The notes beneath the pieces were generated by a model. It was not told the origin of the DNA. It was given only the letters and a program-made list of their open reading frames with translations, and did not search any database. From assembly GCA_030737835.1 (NCBI GenBank), contig CM060854.1, positions 19,975,153 to 20,039,152 on the forward strand: 64,000 nt of DNA, read 5' to 3'. The translations under genes and the position numbers were made by a program. Each line of letters starts with the position of its first letter. The stretch's first letter is position 1. The stretch comes from Acorus gramineus (Eukaryota > Streptophyta > Magnoliopsida > Acorales > Acoraceae). Positions 1-12,539 of the stretch are shown one piece after another.

Positions 1-250
1 CCCACATTGCCTATATATATATAAATCTTGGAGTATAGAAGGGGTTTGGGTATTATTAATCTTGTTGTCTGGACCCGGGGACGGAGAGAAATTTCAATAT
101 TCAACAACCCTCTGAGCAGTTACAGATTAGAGCACAACATCGAAGACTTGGGGGTCAAGTCCATGGCAGAAGACTTTTTTACCCAAAAAAAATAATTTCC
201 ATGGCAAAAGACTCAAAGCAGCGTTTGCAAAAGACTCAAAGCATATAAAG
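1..250. repeat. Copy of RLP upstream region
   Basis: The first bases (TATA-like run, then a stretch reading 'aaatcttggagtatagaag', a GGGCCCGG-like patch and 'gacagagagaaat') closely match the sequence just upstream of the RLP pseudogene at about 19921-20040, in the same orientation. The inference is that another minus-strand RLP copy starts immediately left of the window and that this is its promoter region. A related 'tggcagaagacttggggtcaagtc' segment recurs near 6677. Confidence 0.6.
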
Positions 251-365
251 TTGTTATGTATCTGGGCCCGGGTATAGATGTTATATTATTCAAAACCCTT
301 TCAATGCAAACGAACAATAATCAGAGCACTACAATTAAGATTTCCTAGTCAATGGAAGATTTGAG

Positions 366-610
366 TGAATAATTATCGAGTGTTGTTACACACAGTATTT
401 TTTCATCCCTAATTCCAGTCTTATATATCTAGTTAGCATCATACACTTAGCTTAACGGAGTATATATCTTTTTAAATTTTTTTCACATTTTCGATAAATG
501 GATCCATTCAATTCATTGGAGTATATTTACATCATATAAAACTAAAAGCGTATACATAATTAGATGAGATACATTATTTTTAAAAAATTCAAAACGTGTG
601 TGGACTGGAA
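366..610. repeat. MITE-like dispersed repeat, family M1
   Basis: Starts with 'gagtgttgttacacacagta' and ends near 'gtgtggactggaactgag'. Related 220-250-bp copies lie at 39617-39865 and 56791-57010, and partial ones near 2935-3080 and 3975-4115. All share a core with 'cattcaattcattggagtata'. No coding potential; the superfamily is not clear because no clean TSD was seen. Confidence 0.5.
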
Positions 611-2609
611 CTGAGTCTGAAGAAGGGGGGATGCATGTATTATTATGCATAATTATATGGTGGAGATGACATGAAAAAAAAAAGTAGCGCTGATACTCTC
701 GGTCCATTTTACAACCCTATATAAGTGTATACTATAATAGTACATTATATATTCTAGGGTTTCTTGCATGTATACAATAAAAAAATATGGTATTTATTTT
801 TATACCACTAGAAATATCATATTTATTTTTATACCATTAGAATTTTTCTTAATGTAAAAATGTGTCCCTCTTTTATCATTTTTAACAAAATGAACCTTAA
901 CTATAGTTAGTTTTTAACCAAGAAATAAAAATGACAAAAATAACCTTAACATATAATATTTTTTTGTCATAATGTACATAATTAAACATCATAATTTAAT
1001 TAATTTTATGTTCTTTCTAAATCAATCATGAGTTATTCAACCTTATCCCTTCGTTCCTTGTCTTCCAATCAAGATCTAATTTTTTTAAAAATTTGTATTT
1101 TGTAATATATATTATTAGATGTTCTCAAAATAATTTTATTTTATTTTTAGTAATGTAAGTATTAATAATCATTATATCCTTGCTAATAAATAGTTTGTAC
1201 GATTAATTTTTATGTTTTTGGATTTTAGATGAAATTTATCATTTCCATGCTAAAATTAGTATTTTTATTTTTATAAATATTGTATTTGGTAAGGTTAAAT
1301 ATACAAAAAAAGATAGGGTAATTTAGTCTTTTCTCCAAGACTTTAACGGTTTTAGTGAAAATTTGGATGGAAGTTAACTAAGATGGTAAATATTATGCAT
1401 AAGTTCTACGTATTTCAATGGTATAAAAATAAATAGATTATTTGGAGTGATATAAATTTAAATAGCATGTTTTTGAATGGTATACATGCAAAAAACCCTA
1501 TATTCTCCTAGCATGGTGTATGAAATTTAATTTTTATTTTATTTTTTCAAAGAGAGAGAAATATGTTAGTTTATCTAAATATATAATTTATTTTTTGTAG
1601 TGGTATGTTCTTCGATACAGCAGTTTATATTTAAAAAAAAAAAACAGTAAGTATAGAAGACAATGTTACAGGGCATATCAATTAAAAGAAAAATCACTGA
1701 GCTTGGATTAAGTCAAATGAAACAGTTTTCTTGCGTATTTGGGACGGGCTTTGCATTAAGTCCACTGTGTAAACTCTGATAAATGAATCCTAGAGTTTGT
1801 AAATATATAATAAGGCACAAAACCAAGAAAGCAGTGATGTATTTAAAGCAATTATGTTGGATTGTTTTGAGTGATGATATAATAAACTATTTATAACTAT
1901 AAATAATTTTTTATTTGATTGTGTTTTAAGACTAATAGTTAGAATAAGAGAAAAATAATAATAATGAGACCTAATTATGAGAGAGGGACTCAAGTCCTTT
2001 ATATAATAGTATAAAATAGAATTACACGTGTAACACAATAATATAATACACGTTTAATATAACACAATAACACCCCATCTCAAATTCTGAAGGGTAGAAC
2101 CATTAGAGTTTGCATAAAAATGATAAACCAAAATTCTATCCTAATAAACACTTTCAATCATAAAAAAACGAAGTCTTTTTTGCAAAATGCAAATGTTGAT
2201 ATTCTCACGGTGTCTTCTACTCTATTCTTGTGACCTTTAGGTTGTCCGTGCATTTTAGAATTCGTAGGTATTAAAAGTCCTTCCCCACTCCGATTGAAGA
2301 CTCCTTAATCAGAGTGGGGAAGATGAAAGAGAAATTTTTGTGAATCTAAGAATTTCAAGTGGCTCTGATATCACGAATAAGAAAAAAAAAAGAGATCGAC
2401 TTAATTCTATTAGAGAGGGACTTAAGCCCCTTTATATGATAATACAGAATAGTGTTACAGGTGTAACACAATAATATAAAATGTTTGTAATCTAACACTT
2501 TAATAATAATAATAAAGTTTTTATTATTTCATTGATTGTGGATAATTTGTGAATGGAATGATAGAAGGTTTGAGTTCATGTCAAATGAAACATTTTTCTT
2601 GACATTTGA
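611..2609. other. AT-rich intergenic DNA
   Basis: No credible gene. Short open frames are AT-rich and without recognisable motifs. Near 1717 a segment ('caaatgaaacagttttcttg') begins that recurs near 2578, 3303 and 22375, so part of this stretch belongs to the dispersed flank repeats of the RLP region. Confidence 0.6.
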
Positions 2610-3240
2610 AAAGAATCATAGACTTTTATAAAATAGTTATATAATAAGACACAAAACCCAAGATTTAGGACTACTTGGGTGATGATATAAACTATTTTGA
2701 GATAGATAACTATTTAAGTATAAGTAAAGAATAATAATTTTTTATTTGATGGTGATTTTAATCATAATAATAAAGTTTTTGTTGTTTGATTGATCGTGAA
2801 TAAATTGAGGATAAAATATTAAGAAGACGTGGAAAAAGAATTATAAATGTAAAAATTGAATTTAAATTTTGTGACACTCAATTTTTTTACATCTCAAATA
2901 TGGTCTCATATACTTTATTAACCACTCCACTAACTATAACATGTACATATCTTGTTGAAAAAAATTTACATTTTTTAATAAATGTTATCATTCAATTCAT
3001 TAAAATATATATTTTATATTTTATAAAAGCAAATACCTTATTATATGAAGTATATAACTTTTAGAAAATAAATACATAGACAAACTTTGGAGTACTGTAA
3101 ATACAACTGAGTATAACATTTATTTTTTTGTTTTTCCAATTATTGTTGATAAACATCATGCTTTGCAGAGCATTTCTCCGAATAAATCAAAGCTGTTAAC
3201 TTCTCTCCTACTCCACCCAAACAAAATTCATTATAATAAT
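2610..3240 (+). repeat. Direct duplication, left copy
   Basis: This ~0.6-kb block (from 'aatcatagacttttataaaa' through 'aagacacaaaacccaagatt' to 'ctactccacccaaacaaaat') is repeated at 3656-4250 in the same orientation with many substitutions. It is non-coding and contains a partial M1 MITE-like segment in each copy. Confidence 0.6.
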
Positions 3241-3422
3241 AAAAATTTTATTATTTGACTGACCATTGATAACATGTGAACAAAATGATAAAAGTTTTGA
3301 GGTCAATTCAAATGAAACATTTTTCTTCCGTATTTAAAACGGCTTTGCATTCTTTCCTTGGAACATTCATTCTAGTCTCTCTCTCGGACTCACTACTAGA
3401 CATATTGTATGCTATAGACTTA

Positions 3423-3652
3423 GGGTGCGTTTGGTTGCGCGATTGCAAAATTGATTTTGCAGGAATCTGCGATTGCAAACTGATTCCGCAGGAAGCTCAC
3501 TTTCTCAGCTTTTTGAAATCGCAGCTTTTAGGCACTATTTGCCTGAAATCTGTGTGCAGGAAGCTGCTACAGTAAAACTGTTTGGTTGCACGATTGTAAA
3601 CGCAGCTTCTTGCAATCGCAATCACAGCGCAATCGCACAACCAAACGCACCC
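3423..3652. mobile_element. PIF/Harbinger-like (Tourist-type) MITE, 230 bp
   Basis: The ends are terminal inverted repeats, GGGTGCGTTTGGTTGCGCGA on the left and a matching CCAAACGCACCC on the right, flanked on both sides by TTA (3420-3422 and 3653-3655). A 3-bp TTA TSD is the hallmark of PIF/Harbinger elements. Internal bases form further imperfect inverted repeats of the 'cgattgcaaa' type. A second copy of the same length lies at 56095-56324. Non-autonomous; no transposase. Confidence 0.75.
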
Positions 3653-3655
3653 TTA

Positions 3656-4250
3656 GAAAAGAATCTTAGACTTTGTAAAATAGATATATAATAAGACAAA
3701 AAACCCAAGATTTAGGATTGCTTGGGTGATGAATATAAACTATTTTAAAATAAATAACTATTTAAGTATATAAATAAAGAATAATAATTTTTTATTTGAT
3801 GATGATTTTAAATATAATAATAATTTTTTTATTGTTCGGTTGATAACGGATAAATTAGGGATAAAATGCTAATAAGATGTGGATAAAGAATTATAAATGT
3901 GAAGAATGATTTTGAACTTTGTGACATTCAATTTTTTGACGTCTCAAATATAGTCTCATATATTTTGTTAACCCTTCACTAACTATAACAAGGTGTATAT
4001 ATATTGTTGAAAAAATTCACATTTTTTCATAAATGATATTATTCAATTCATTGAAGTATATGTTTTATGTTTTATAAAAACAAATACCTTATTAGATGAA
4101 GTATATAAGTTTTAAAAAATAAATACATAAACATTTTCCTTTTTGTTTTTACAGTTATTGTTAATAAACATCATATCATGCTTTGGAGAGCATTTCTCCC
4201 AATAAATCAAAGTAGTCATCTTCTCTCCTTCTCCAACCAAACAAAATCCT
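3656..4250 (+). repeat. Direct duplication, right copy
   Basis: Colinear with 2610-3240. The TTA-flanked MITE at 3423-3652 lies immediately before this copy, so the two copies are separated by it and by ~180 bp of other sequence. No coding potential. Confidence 0.6.
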
Positions 4251-4283
4251 TGAGAATGTGGATTATTATATATATGTTTCATT

Positions 4284-4314
<31 letters not shown>

Positions 4315-4392
4315 ATTGAAACAAATTATTGCATATAAACGCATGTAGCATCATTTATTTATTAAACAATTAAATAATCCATAATAATTCAT

Positions 4393-5010
4393 GGGAAAAT
4401 GACAAAAAAAAGTCTAATAAAAGTTAGAAATATATATATAAATCAGCCATTTTTTTAAATTATACCAAAAAGTCTTATTTCACAATTTTGGAAACACAAA
4501 AGACTAATCTACCCTTATATAATTAAATCCTTAACATATTCTATACCTTTTAATTTTGTTAAAATATTTCACACATTCTCGTGGAGAATTTTTTTTTACT
4601 CTAAATTCTTTATGATTAGGTGGACTTTATGAGATATATGCTAATATAGTTTTAGTTTTTTTATAATAAACTCCATTAAATGTATGCTTCTTTAAAAAAA
4701 TAAATATGTAAACTAATTTGAGTTTTTTATTATAAACTAATGACGTCATAAAAATATGTGAATAGCCAAGTAAAAAAAATGTGAATAAGTAAAAAATATG
4801 TGAATATATATATATCTAAAACACATAATATGATATGTAATAACAACACCTCTAAGGGGATTGATTTGTGTCATATAGAGTGAGATTGTTGTTTTGTAGA
4901 AAAAATAGGTGTTTGGTGTGAAATAACCTAAAAAGGGTTAGAAGGATGTTAAAGATCTAATTACATAAAGGTAGATTAATCTTCTGTGTTTCCAAAATTT
5001 TAAAATGTGA
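4393..5010. mobile_element. Mutator-like element, left end retained
   Basis: The left terminus starts GGGAAAATGAC after the 9-bp flank ATAATTCAT. The matching right terminus (GTCATTTTCCC followed by ATAATTCAT) is not here but at 9638-9657, in the duplicated copy of this block. In this copy the right TIR appears deleted. A 9-bp TSD indicates Mutator-like elements. No transposase seen. Exact right boundary uncertain. Confidence 0.5.
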
Positions 5011-6300
5011 ATTGTAAAAATTATTGCATATAAATGCATGTAGCATCGTTTATTTATTAAGCAATTGAATAATCCATAACAATTCATTCATTCTACATAT
5101 CTATCTATTATCTAACCAAAAGTTTTATGTTGTATTCGTTCCTTTGTGTGTTACTTTTTCAGTTCCAATTTTATCATTAGTTATACCATAATTTTTAATT
5201 TTATATTAAAGGTAAGAATGGAAAAAATAAATATTTTAATATTTTAAAAGATAATGTGAGATATTTATGAAATCTATCTTTTTAATCTATCTATCTATAT
5301 TAATGATATATTGAATAAATGGTAGTGATCGTTCCACATTATCATATATATTTTTCGTTATTATTATTTTTTTATTAGATTTAGATTGATATAATCATAT
5401 AATATATGTGATAAATATTAATTTCAGGTCAAATATGAGTTTTACGTTTGATCTCACTTTTCATCATACAATAGTCATTTGAAAAACAATATATTACACG
5501 GTCATAAATATTTATCAAAAAGCTCTTTCCAACTAGATATTGATCACCCCAATCGGGGCTATCCTTAAAAAATTATGAATTTTTAATTCTTGATTTTGTT
5601 TTTATAAAATATTCCTGATTATTTGTTATTTTCAATAATATTATTCAAAAGGGTTCAAATTGTACATAAACATTGTTTTTTTTAATAAATTCGAGCGATA
5701 TTGTTGGTTTGAGAGTTTCAAATGGGGTATTTTTAAAATATACGGTTGGTGTAGGGATATATATGCAGAAAAATCATTTTCAGTTGTAATATATCTTCTT
5801 TATGTGTAATTTCATAATAAATTTTACAAAAATTTTGTTTAATAATTATTAAAATTTTCATCATATTATTTATGTATATAAAACATCGTATATCATATTG
5901 TATATAAATGAATTAAAAAAAAATTGAGGGTACTGGTTGTATATATATATATATATATATTTATTTATTTACACGTATGTCGTGCATGAGGGATGTTAAG
6001 GCTTGACTGTGAATTTAAAAAACAAAAGGAATTTCAAAAATTACATATCTCACCATAAATTATGATTTATTTTTTCCAATCCGATTACAACGTTGCATTA
6101 CAAATCTTGGAGCATAGAAGATGTAAAGGCTTTATTAAATCTTGTTATCCGAGGCTTTATTAAATCTTGTTATCCGGGCCCAGGTATATAGATGTTTCGT
6201 TACATAACCCCCTACGGGTACTTAATTACAGTCTTACAGATAACATGAGTCTTACATATAATTGCAAGCTAACAATATATAAAACACTTAGACTTACAAG
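4800..6300 (+). repeat. Direct duplication D, left copy
   Basis: Colinear with 9340-10775, about 4.5 kb downstream: shared landmarks are 'cctctaaggggattgatttg', 'tctatctatattaatgatat', 'tagtcatt', and the tail 'cttggagcatagaagatgta' plus a GGGCCCAGG patch. In this copy the tail has a local 29-bp tandem duplication ('ggctttattaaatcttgtta' twice near 6129-6180). Non-coding. Confidence 0.7.
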
Positions 6301-7580
6301 TCAATGGAAGACTTGGGTGAATAGTTACACAGGACAAGACTGGTGTTCCCTTTGTCCGCAAGAAAGGATGACACCCATTTTTTTCTCCCCTGTGTTCACA
6401 AAAGGCAAATCTTCTTGTTTTGATCTTATTTCATATATGGATTACAGAAGATGTTTAATGATGGTGAAGGGATGCAGGTCGACCTTGCTTCAACTTTCCC
6501 TCCTTCGTTATCAATAAAGTTTCCCTTGTTGTCCTTATTTTTGTGCATTTTCATACTTTTGTAAAGTTTGTTTCTCCACAAAAATACAAAAAATGATTAC
6601 CAATAAAAAAGAAAAAAAAAATCAATGGAGCTTAGGTCAAGTCCACTGTGAAAGATATGTGGGTGATGAAGTCACCATGGCAGAAGACTTGGGGTCAAGT
6701 CAACTCAAATCGAACAATTTTCTTGTGTATCCGACACAGTGGGACATATTGTCTAGATAGACTTCCGAAAAGACTTTAATTAAGACCCGTGGATAGATAA
6801 TAAGACACGGAACACCCATAAAGAAAAGTTCAGGCGCCCGTGTGGACGTGTGGTTTAATAATATAACTATTCTTGTGATTGATAGCAATTATAATAAAAA
6901 TACCTGATATCTGTATGACGTAGAATATAAGGTTAGAATAATGAAAAATAGATGAGAATAGTTAAAAAAGTTGTTTATTTTAATAGAATTAACCCTTATA
7001 GTTATGTCTAGATAAGTTAGGATAAGGCCTGATAACTATTCTAAGGAAATGTTGAAATTGCTTATCAAGGCTTATCTATGCCAATGGATAAAAATACCCT
7101 TCTCTGTCATTTTAAAAAATTTATCTCACCTAACAGACTCACACAGATTTTAAAAACTGTAATATCTACCAAATCAATCATACATCTCTCATACTATTCC
7201 CAGGGGGTATAATTGTAATTTAAAAATCATAAACTCTTATTCATTTATTATCAACCATTTATCATCACTTTATCCAAGGTGAACCAAATTAAAAAAATCA
7301 TTTTTACGTTTCCCAATGAGAATAACAAAAAAGACAACCAAACAAAAAGTTGTTTATTCAGCATGGATTGTTATCTATTCCAGTATAGCTATCGGGAGCG
7401 AATAACCTAATATCACATCTCATAAGTAATAAGCAATTAATTCCACTATTCAAATAAAGGCTAAAGAAGTGGTTAAATAGGTTAGATGAATGAGCACATA
7501 TTGTTTAGCAAGATACAGTTATTACATTGATTTAATCAGGGAATTAACGAGTGCAATTTAATCAATTGGGTAGTCTTGGA
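6301..7580. other. AT-rich intergenic DNA with MITE-like remnants
   Basis: No gene recognised. About 6677-6760 repeats RLP-flank sequence ('catggcagaagacttggggt'). About 6935-7420 contains decayed sequence of a MITE type ('tttacgtttcccaatgagaa') that resembles the right edge of the window (63640-64000), without clean ends. Confidence 0.5.
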
Positions 7581-8030
7581 ATCATCGTTTAATGATTTTG
7601 TTATATTGTGGATTTTGGATGAACATCATATCATTTTTTGGACTTGGGTAGTCTTGGCAACATCGTTTGAATGATTTTGTTATATTGGGTAGTCTTTTGA
7701 GGTTTTGCTTAATTAAGTTTATACCTTTGAGATCCTTCAAATTAATTTTCATTTTTGTGGACAAATTAACATGTTTTATGACTTCCTATATTAACTCTCT
7801 AGCAAATTTAATTTATTTAGTATTTTTTGGGGACAATTAATCATGTAAACGTGTCATGGTACATTTGCTCTCTAGCAAAGTTACTTTATTCAGTACTCCA
7901 CGAGTCTAAGGAATTTAAATTGGAATTAAATTTCAAGAAATTTGGATTGTTTGGGTGTTCTTTGGAATTGATAGAGGAATTGCTATTGAAGGTCAATGTA
8001 AAAAATTGTGATAAATTTTTTTGAGTGCTG
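7580..8030 (+). repeat. Dispersed block E, copy 1
   Basis: Shares an ordered set of landmarks ('gagatccttcaaattaattt', 'aactctctagcaaattta', 'gaggaattgctattgaaggt') with 55720-56000, and more weakly with 26290-26520. Two short direct repeats of 'ttgggtagtcttgg' occur at the left edge. The short open frames are not conserved between copies, so non-coding. Confidence 0.6.
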
Positions 8031-8330
8031 ATACACACAGTTCGTTTTTCAGCTCGTTTTGCAGCCCTATACGCTATGATAACATAGTATATACTCCACT
8101 AACATAGTGTATACTACACTATCATAATATACACTACAGTCCATTTTTTTTTATTTTTTCACCATGAAAAAAATACACTAATGTATCTTAGTATATACTT
8201 CATTTCATATAAATAGCATTCACTTCAAAGGGTGAGTGTATAATTGTATTAAAAAAAAAGAGGGAGAATGGACTGTAATTGGGGTTGCAAATGGGACTAC
8301 GTGTATCTTTTTTATATACAGAATGAACCA
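8031..8330. mobile_element. Putative MITE, family M2
   Basis: Left end 'gtgctgatacacacagttcg' and right end 'tgggactacgtgtatctttt' are roughly inverted, and internal 'catagtatatac' motifs are repeated in both orientations. A related copy lies in inverse orientation at about 37980-38160. No clean TSD was found, so the boundaries are approximate. Confidence 0.4.
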
Positions 8331-8569
8331 CATATTATGTGGATTTGAAACTTGATAGACATAAGGCTTGAGAAATGATGTCCAACCCATGGCCCATTAG
8401 ATTTAGGGTCAGATTAGCGTATATTCTTAATCTCTTTGTTCTAGAACACGTAGAAAAATTGCATTTAATTATCGTCTAGATTTACATTCATTTTTGAAAA
8501 GCCTAGACACAATTTCTCCTTCAAAAATTTCTAATCGGTTTTAGAAACAATGCACAAATTACATGAAAT

Positions 8570-8745
8570 CTCTAATCGGTTTTAGAAAAATATATATATA
8601 CTTGATTAAAAAAAATACAAGAAATATTTCATCTAATTCATTCAAGTATTACTTTAATTTTTGTGAAAATATGAACAAATATATACATCTTCCAAACAAA
8701 TACAATGAATAACCCAATGAAAGATTGTCCCTGAAATTTTACTTA
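8570..8745 (+). repeat. Dispersed block F, copy 1
   Basis: Closely matches 56620-56765 (landmarks 'tatatatacttgatta', 'aaatacaagaaatatt', 'cttccaaacaaatacaat'). Together with block E this shows that 7.6-8.7 kb and 55.7-56.8 kb descend from one duplicated segment. Confidence 0.6.
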
Positions 8746-8935
8746 ATGAGCCTACACCATGATTTAGTCCTATATTGAGTAATGAAAATAGTTTATTCCT
8801 TAGTGTGAATATAATATACATTTATAAATCAAGATCCATTTTAAAGTAGTTAGCATGTTAAAGGGACTTTAGTTTATTTTTATTTTTTTCAAAAATCTTT
8901 TATGGGTAGTAATAAAATCAACAATCTGCTTTAAG

Positions 8936-9280
8936 TTTTTTTTTATGGTTAAATCAATTTTGTATTTCTATATGAAAAGAAATTTACAAATAAGTGATAC
9001 GGGATACACAGCCTTGAGTTCATGGGGGAGAGATTAAACTGCCCATAGAAACCAAGTTCAAAAAAGTGCAAAAGGGCTACATTAGTGATTTTTTGCGAGT
9101 GAAAGGGAGCCCAGCCTTGTCTGCTTGTATCGCTGTCCTTAATTCAGGCCATACATCATAGTCAAATAGGATGGCTTCCCCCGGGCTGATTTAAAGGAAG
9201 CTAACAGGTCATCTGGGCAGTTGCCCTCCTTGTGGATGTGGGAAGCTTCCCACTCATCCAGAGACTACTAAAATATCATC
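8936..9280 (-). mobile_element. LINE 3' end with RNase H remnant
   Basis: On the minus strand a frame near 9145-9270 reads WEASHIHKEGNC...DLLASF, the C-terminal part of the RNase H-like domain typical of plant L1-type LINE ORF2. It is followed by a 3' UTR-like stretch and a short poly(A) (poly(T) 8936-8944 on the plus strand). Strongly 5'-truncated. The same protein motif occurs in the LINEs at 19038-19465 and 24070-26058. Confidence 0.65.
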
Positions 9281-9339
9281 TATTGTATTGAGGTACAATA
9301 CAGATTTAAATTACATATTATGATTATTCATAATGAAAA

Positions 9340-10775
9340 AGATAAACAACATCAGGTAATATATAAGAAACACACAATATGATATATAATAACAAAACCT
9401 CTAAGGGGATTGATTTGTGTCATAAAGGGTAAGATTGTTATTTTGTAGAAAAAACTGGTGTTTGGTGTGAAATAACCTAATAAGGGTTAGAAGGATGTTA
9501 AGAATCTAATTACATAAGAGTAGATTACTCTTTTGTGTATCCAAAATTGTAAAATGAGACTTTTTTATGTATAATTTTAAAAAATAGATGAGTTGGGTAT
9601 TTCTAACTTTTAGGAGATTTTTTTTTGTCATTTTCCCATAATTCATTCATTCTACATATCTATCTGTTATCTAACCACAAGTTTTTATGTTTTATTCGTT
9701 CTTTTGTGTGTAACATTTTCATTTCCAATTTTATCATTAGTTATACTTTAATTTTTTATTTTATATTAAGGGTAAGAATGGAAAAAATAAATATTTATAA
9801 TGTGAGATATTCATCAAACCGATCTTTTTAATTCTATCTATCTATATTAATGATATATTGAATTAATGGTAGTTATCGTTTCAGGACATCATCGTACTTA
9901 GATTGAGATTATCATGTAATATATGTGATATATAGCTAATTTCATGTCAAATATGAGTTTTAATGTTTGATCTCACTTTTCATCATGCAATAGTCATTCG
10001 AAACAAATCTATTGCACAGTCATAGGTATGTATCGAAGAGATCTTTTCAACTAGATATTGATCACCCTAATCAGAATTATATTTGAAAAAGTTATGAATT
10101 TTTAATTATTGATTCTGTTTTGGTGTATATATTCCTAAAAATCACATTTTTGTAAAATATCCTCGATTATTTGTTATTTTCAATAATATTATTCAAAAGG
10201 GTTTAAATTGTATATGAACATTGTGTTTTTTTTATATATAAATTTGAGCAATATTGTTAGTTTGGGAGTTTCAAATGGGGTATTTTTATAATATAGGGTT
10301 GGTTGGGGGATATATATGCAAAAACTCATTCTTCTTTATGTGTAATTTCGTAATAAATTTTATAAAAAAATTATTTAATCATTATTAAAATTTTCATCAT
10401 ATTATTTTTGTATATAAAACTTGGTATATTATATCGCATATAAATAAATTAAAAAAAAATTGAGTGTATTGGTTGTGGATAACTTTTATAATATATATAT
10501 TTTTATTTACACACACGTCGTACGTGAAGGACAACTAATAATTTCTTTAAAAAGGGAGGAATTCAAAATTACATATCTCACCATAGATTATGATTTATTT
10601 TTTCCAATCCGATTACAACGTTGCATTACAAATCTTGGAGCATAGAAGATGTAAAGGCTTTATTAAATCTTGTTATCCGGGCCCAGGTATGTATGATGTT
10701 TCGATAAATAACCCCCCACGGGTACTTACAGTCTTACAGATAACACGAGTCAATGCATGCAAGCTAACAATATAG
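9340..10775 (+). repeat. Direct duplication D, right copy
   Basis: Second copy of the 4800-6300 block. It keeps the right end of the Mutator-like element (9525-9648) that the left copy lacks, and has only one copy of the tail segment that is locally duplicated in the left copy. Confidence 0.7.
9525..9648. mobile_element. Mutator-like element, right end retained
   Basis: Ends GTCATTTTCCC followed by ATAATTCAT, the 9-bp sequence that precedes the matching left end at 4393. The arm is the inverted counterpart of 4393-4510 ('acttttaggagattttttt' against 'aaaaaaaagtctaataaaag'). Confidence 0.5.
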
Positions 10776-10839
10776 GGTGGAGATGGCGTAAAAAAAAAAA
10801 GAGCTACGTCCATACACTCAGTTTGTTTTTCAATTCAGT

Positions 10840-11033
10840 CTACAGTTTATATAGTTAAATGTATAAGTAGGTGGACAAAGAAAGAATAAACTTGATTATA
10901 TAGTTAAATGTATTTATCATGTGTGTTTAACATGCATAAACTGTAATAATCATATAGTTAAATGTTAAATTGTTTTCTCATGTAGTTAAATGTGTTTAAC
11001 ATATGTATTTAACACGCATAAACTATAATAATC
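10840..11033. repeat. Short local repeats
   Basis: The motif 'atagttaaatgt' occurs several times, twice followed by 'gtgtttaacat' and 'cataaact(g/a)taataatca'. It is a small degenerate tandem array directly upstream of the LTR at 11036. Confidence 0.5.
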
Positions 11034-11035
11034 AC

Positions 11036-12460
11036 TGTAGAGGGAAAATCTTGCGCTCTTTCTGAAGGCGCCACGTGTCATTAATTACTAGTCGGGTAAA
11101 TGAGTAGTCTGACTCAAGCCAGACTAAAACCGAATAACAATCGGATATAGAGAACGGCCCGGTTCTCCGCTCTAAGGGTCTTGCTCGGGAGGTCGTGCTT
11201 TAGAGGTCCTGCTCGAGGAGCCTTTTTCAAGAGATGCTTGCTAGCCCAAGCAGGGCGGTTCAGCTCACAGCCTCCCCGACAAGCGCATGATAACCGAGGA
11301 GAAATCAGAAGTGACCAAACCAACAATGGGTTGAGGATGGTCGGGTTTGGCCTGTCAGCCTAGCCTCTCCTAAAACATAACTGTTGAAGCTTCCCCCATC
11401 CCAGCCAACCTGGCCTAGGTTCAGACCTAGCCCTGACCATCGGAGGAGGGGGACCACTAACACTGTGAGATAAGGTCTGGCCTACTCTACTCCGCCAAAT
11501 TGGAAAAAATGCACCCTGAAACTGACTAACGGTTTGCCACTACTCGGTGCAGTCACCATTGGGACAAACGAGGTGACGACATGTGGCCATAACATCATAA
11601 CAAGTCCCCAATCTTGTACCTCATGGAATCTTCCATGTCAAGAGATTTCAGCTGAGGCAGAGGAACGTTTGGGCAGGAAATGATGTGGTCACCCGCTAAG
11701 CTAAAAGGGCAAGAGAAGGAGAGAGAGGAGACATTCACAAGTATGAACTCAAAAATATCGTAGTCTTCTTCATCTTCATCTTCTTCATTCACTCCACTGA
11801 TTTGAGCGTCGGAGTCCCTTTGCCTGGCACCACTCCAGTGTCCCAAGCGCTCTTGGTGCAGGATCTCAGGTGTGACGGCCCGGATCTTCACCTAAAGGTA
11901 GACCTTCTACCCGACAACACTTATTGAGGGAAAACGCCACCTTCAATTGGCGCTGTCTGTGAGACCTCAAGCAAAAAGTTGGGTTCCAACATTTTCTCCG
12001 ATGATGAAAACCAGAAGCGGACTCCAAACCAATATGGAGGAAATCCAAGTCCACTCCGCAGCTGGAAACGCCCGACGTCCTTGCCCCTACGCAGCTCAGA
12101 CCGTGCACAAGGGAAAGGTAGATCACGAACGGGTCTCATACTATCCCTCTACAAATATTCTGGTCGGCCTTGACTAGGAGTTCCAGAACCTCCAAGTGAT
12201 GCTAACCAAACAGCAGTTCGCGAATATCCAAGGACTTCGAGAGCAGGTCCTAGTGGGCCATAGCTTCCCTCGCCAACAGGAGCCAGAGATTTCTCGCAAA
12301 CTCTCAGAAGAACTGGTACAGGCGCAGTCACATGAACCAGTCGAGGCTGAACAACATGTCAAGGAGGAGCAGTGCCCCCTTTCGGCAAGGGAGCGCCCTT
12401 CCCAGAGACAAACCAGGCCCTGGTCTGACTCGACTCGAGGTTTTCTCCTTTTTTAAAAAA
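11036..12460 (+). mobile_element. Ty3/gypsy-like LTR retrotransposon, 5' LTR and gag start
   Basis: The LTR starts TGTAGAGGGAAAATC and ends near CCACCTTCA (11036-11945, about 910 bp). It is followed by TTGGCGCTGTCTGTGAGA, which resembles the PBS-side sequence common in plant gypsy elements. A gag-like frame starts near 12000 (MMKTRSG...) and carries an in-frame stop at about 12174, then continues with a Gln/Glu-rich segment to about 12455. Everything downstream (protease, RT, integrase, 3' LTR) is missing. Much higher GC than its surroundings. Confidence 0.65.
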
Positions 12461-12539
12461 AATATATGGGGTGTATGGGACGTGGGGTATTGAATGATTG
12501 ATTGATTTTATGTTTTTTCGGGGGTGGCAGGGACGGGTA

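Noticed and set aside
11595..11891. Minus-strand 98-residue acidic frame in the gypsy LTR as a gene
   Set aside because: It lies wholly within the LTR, opposite to the element, with no known domain.
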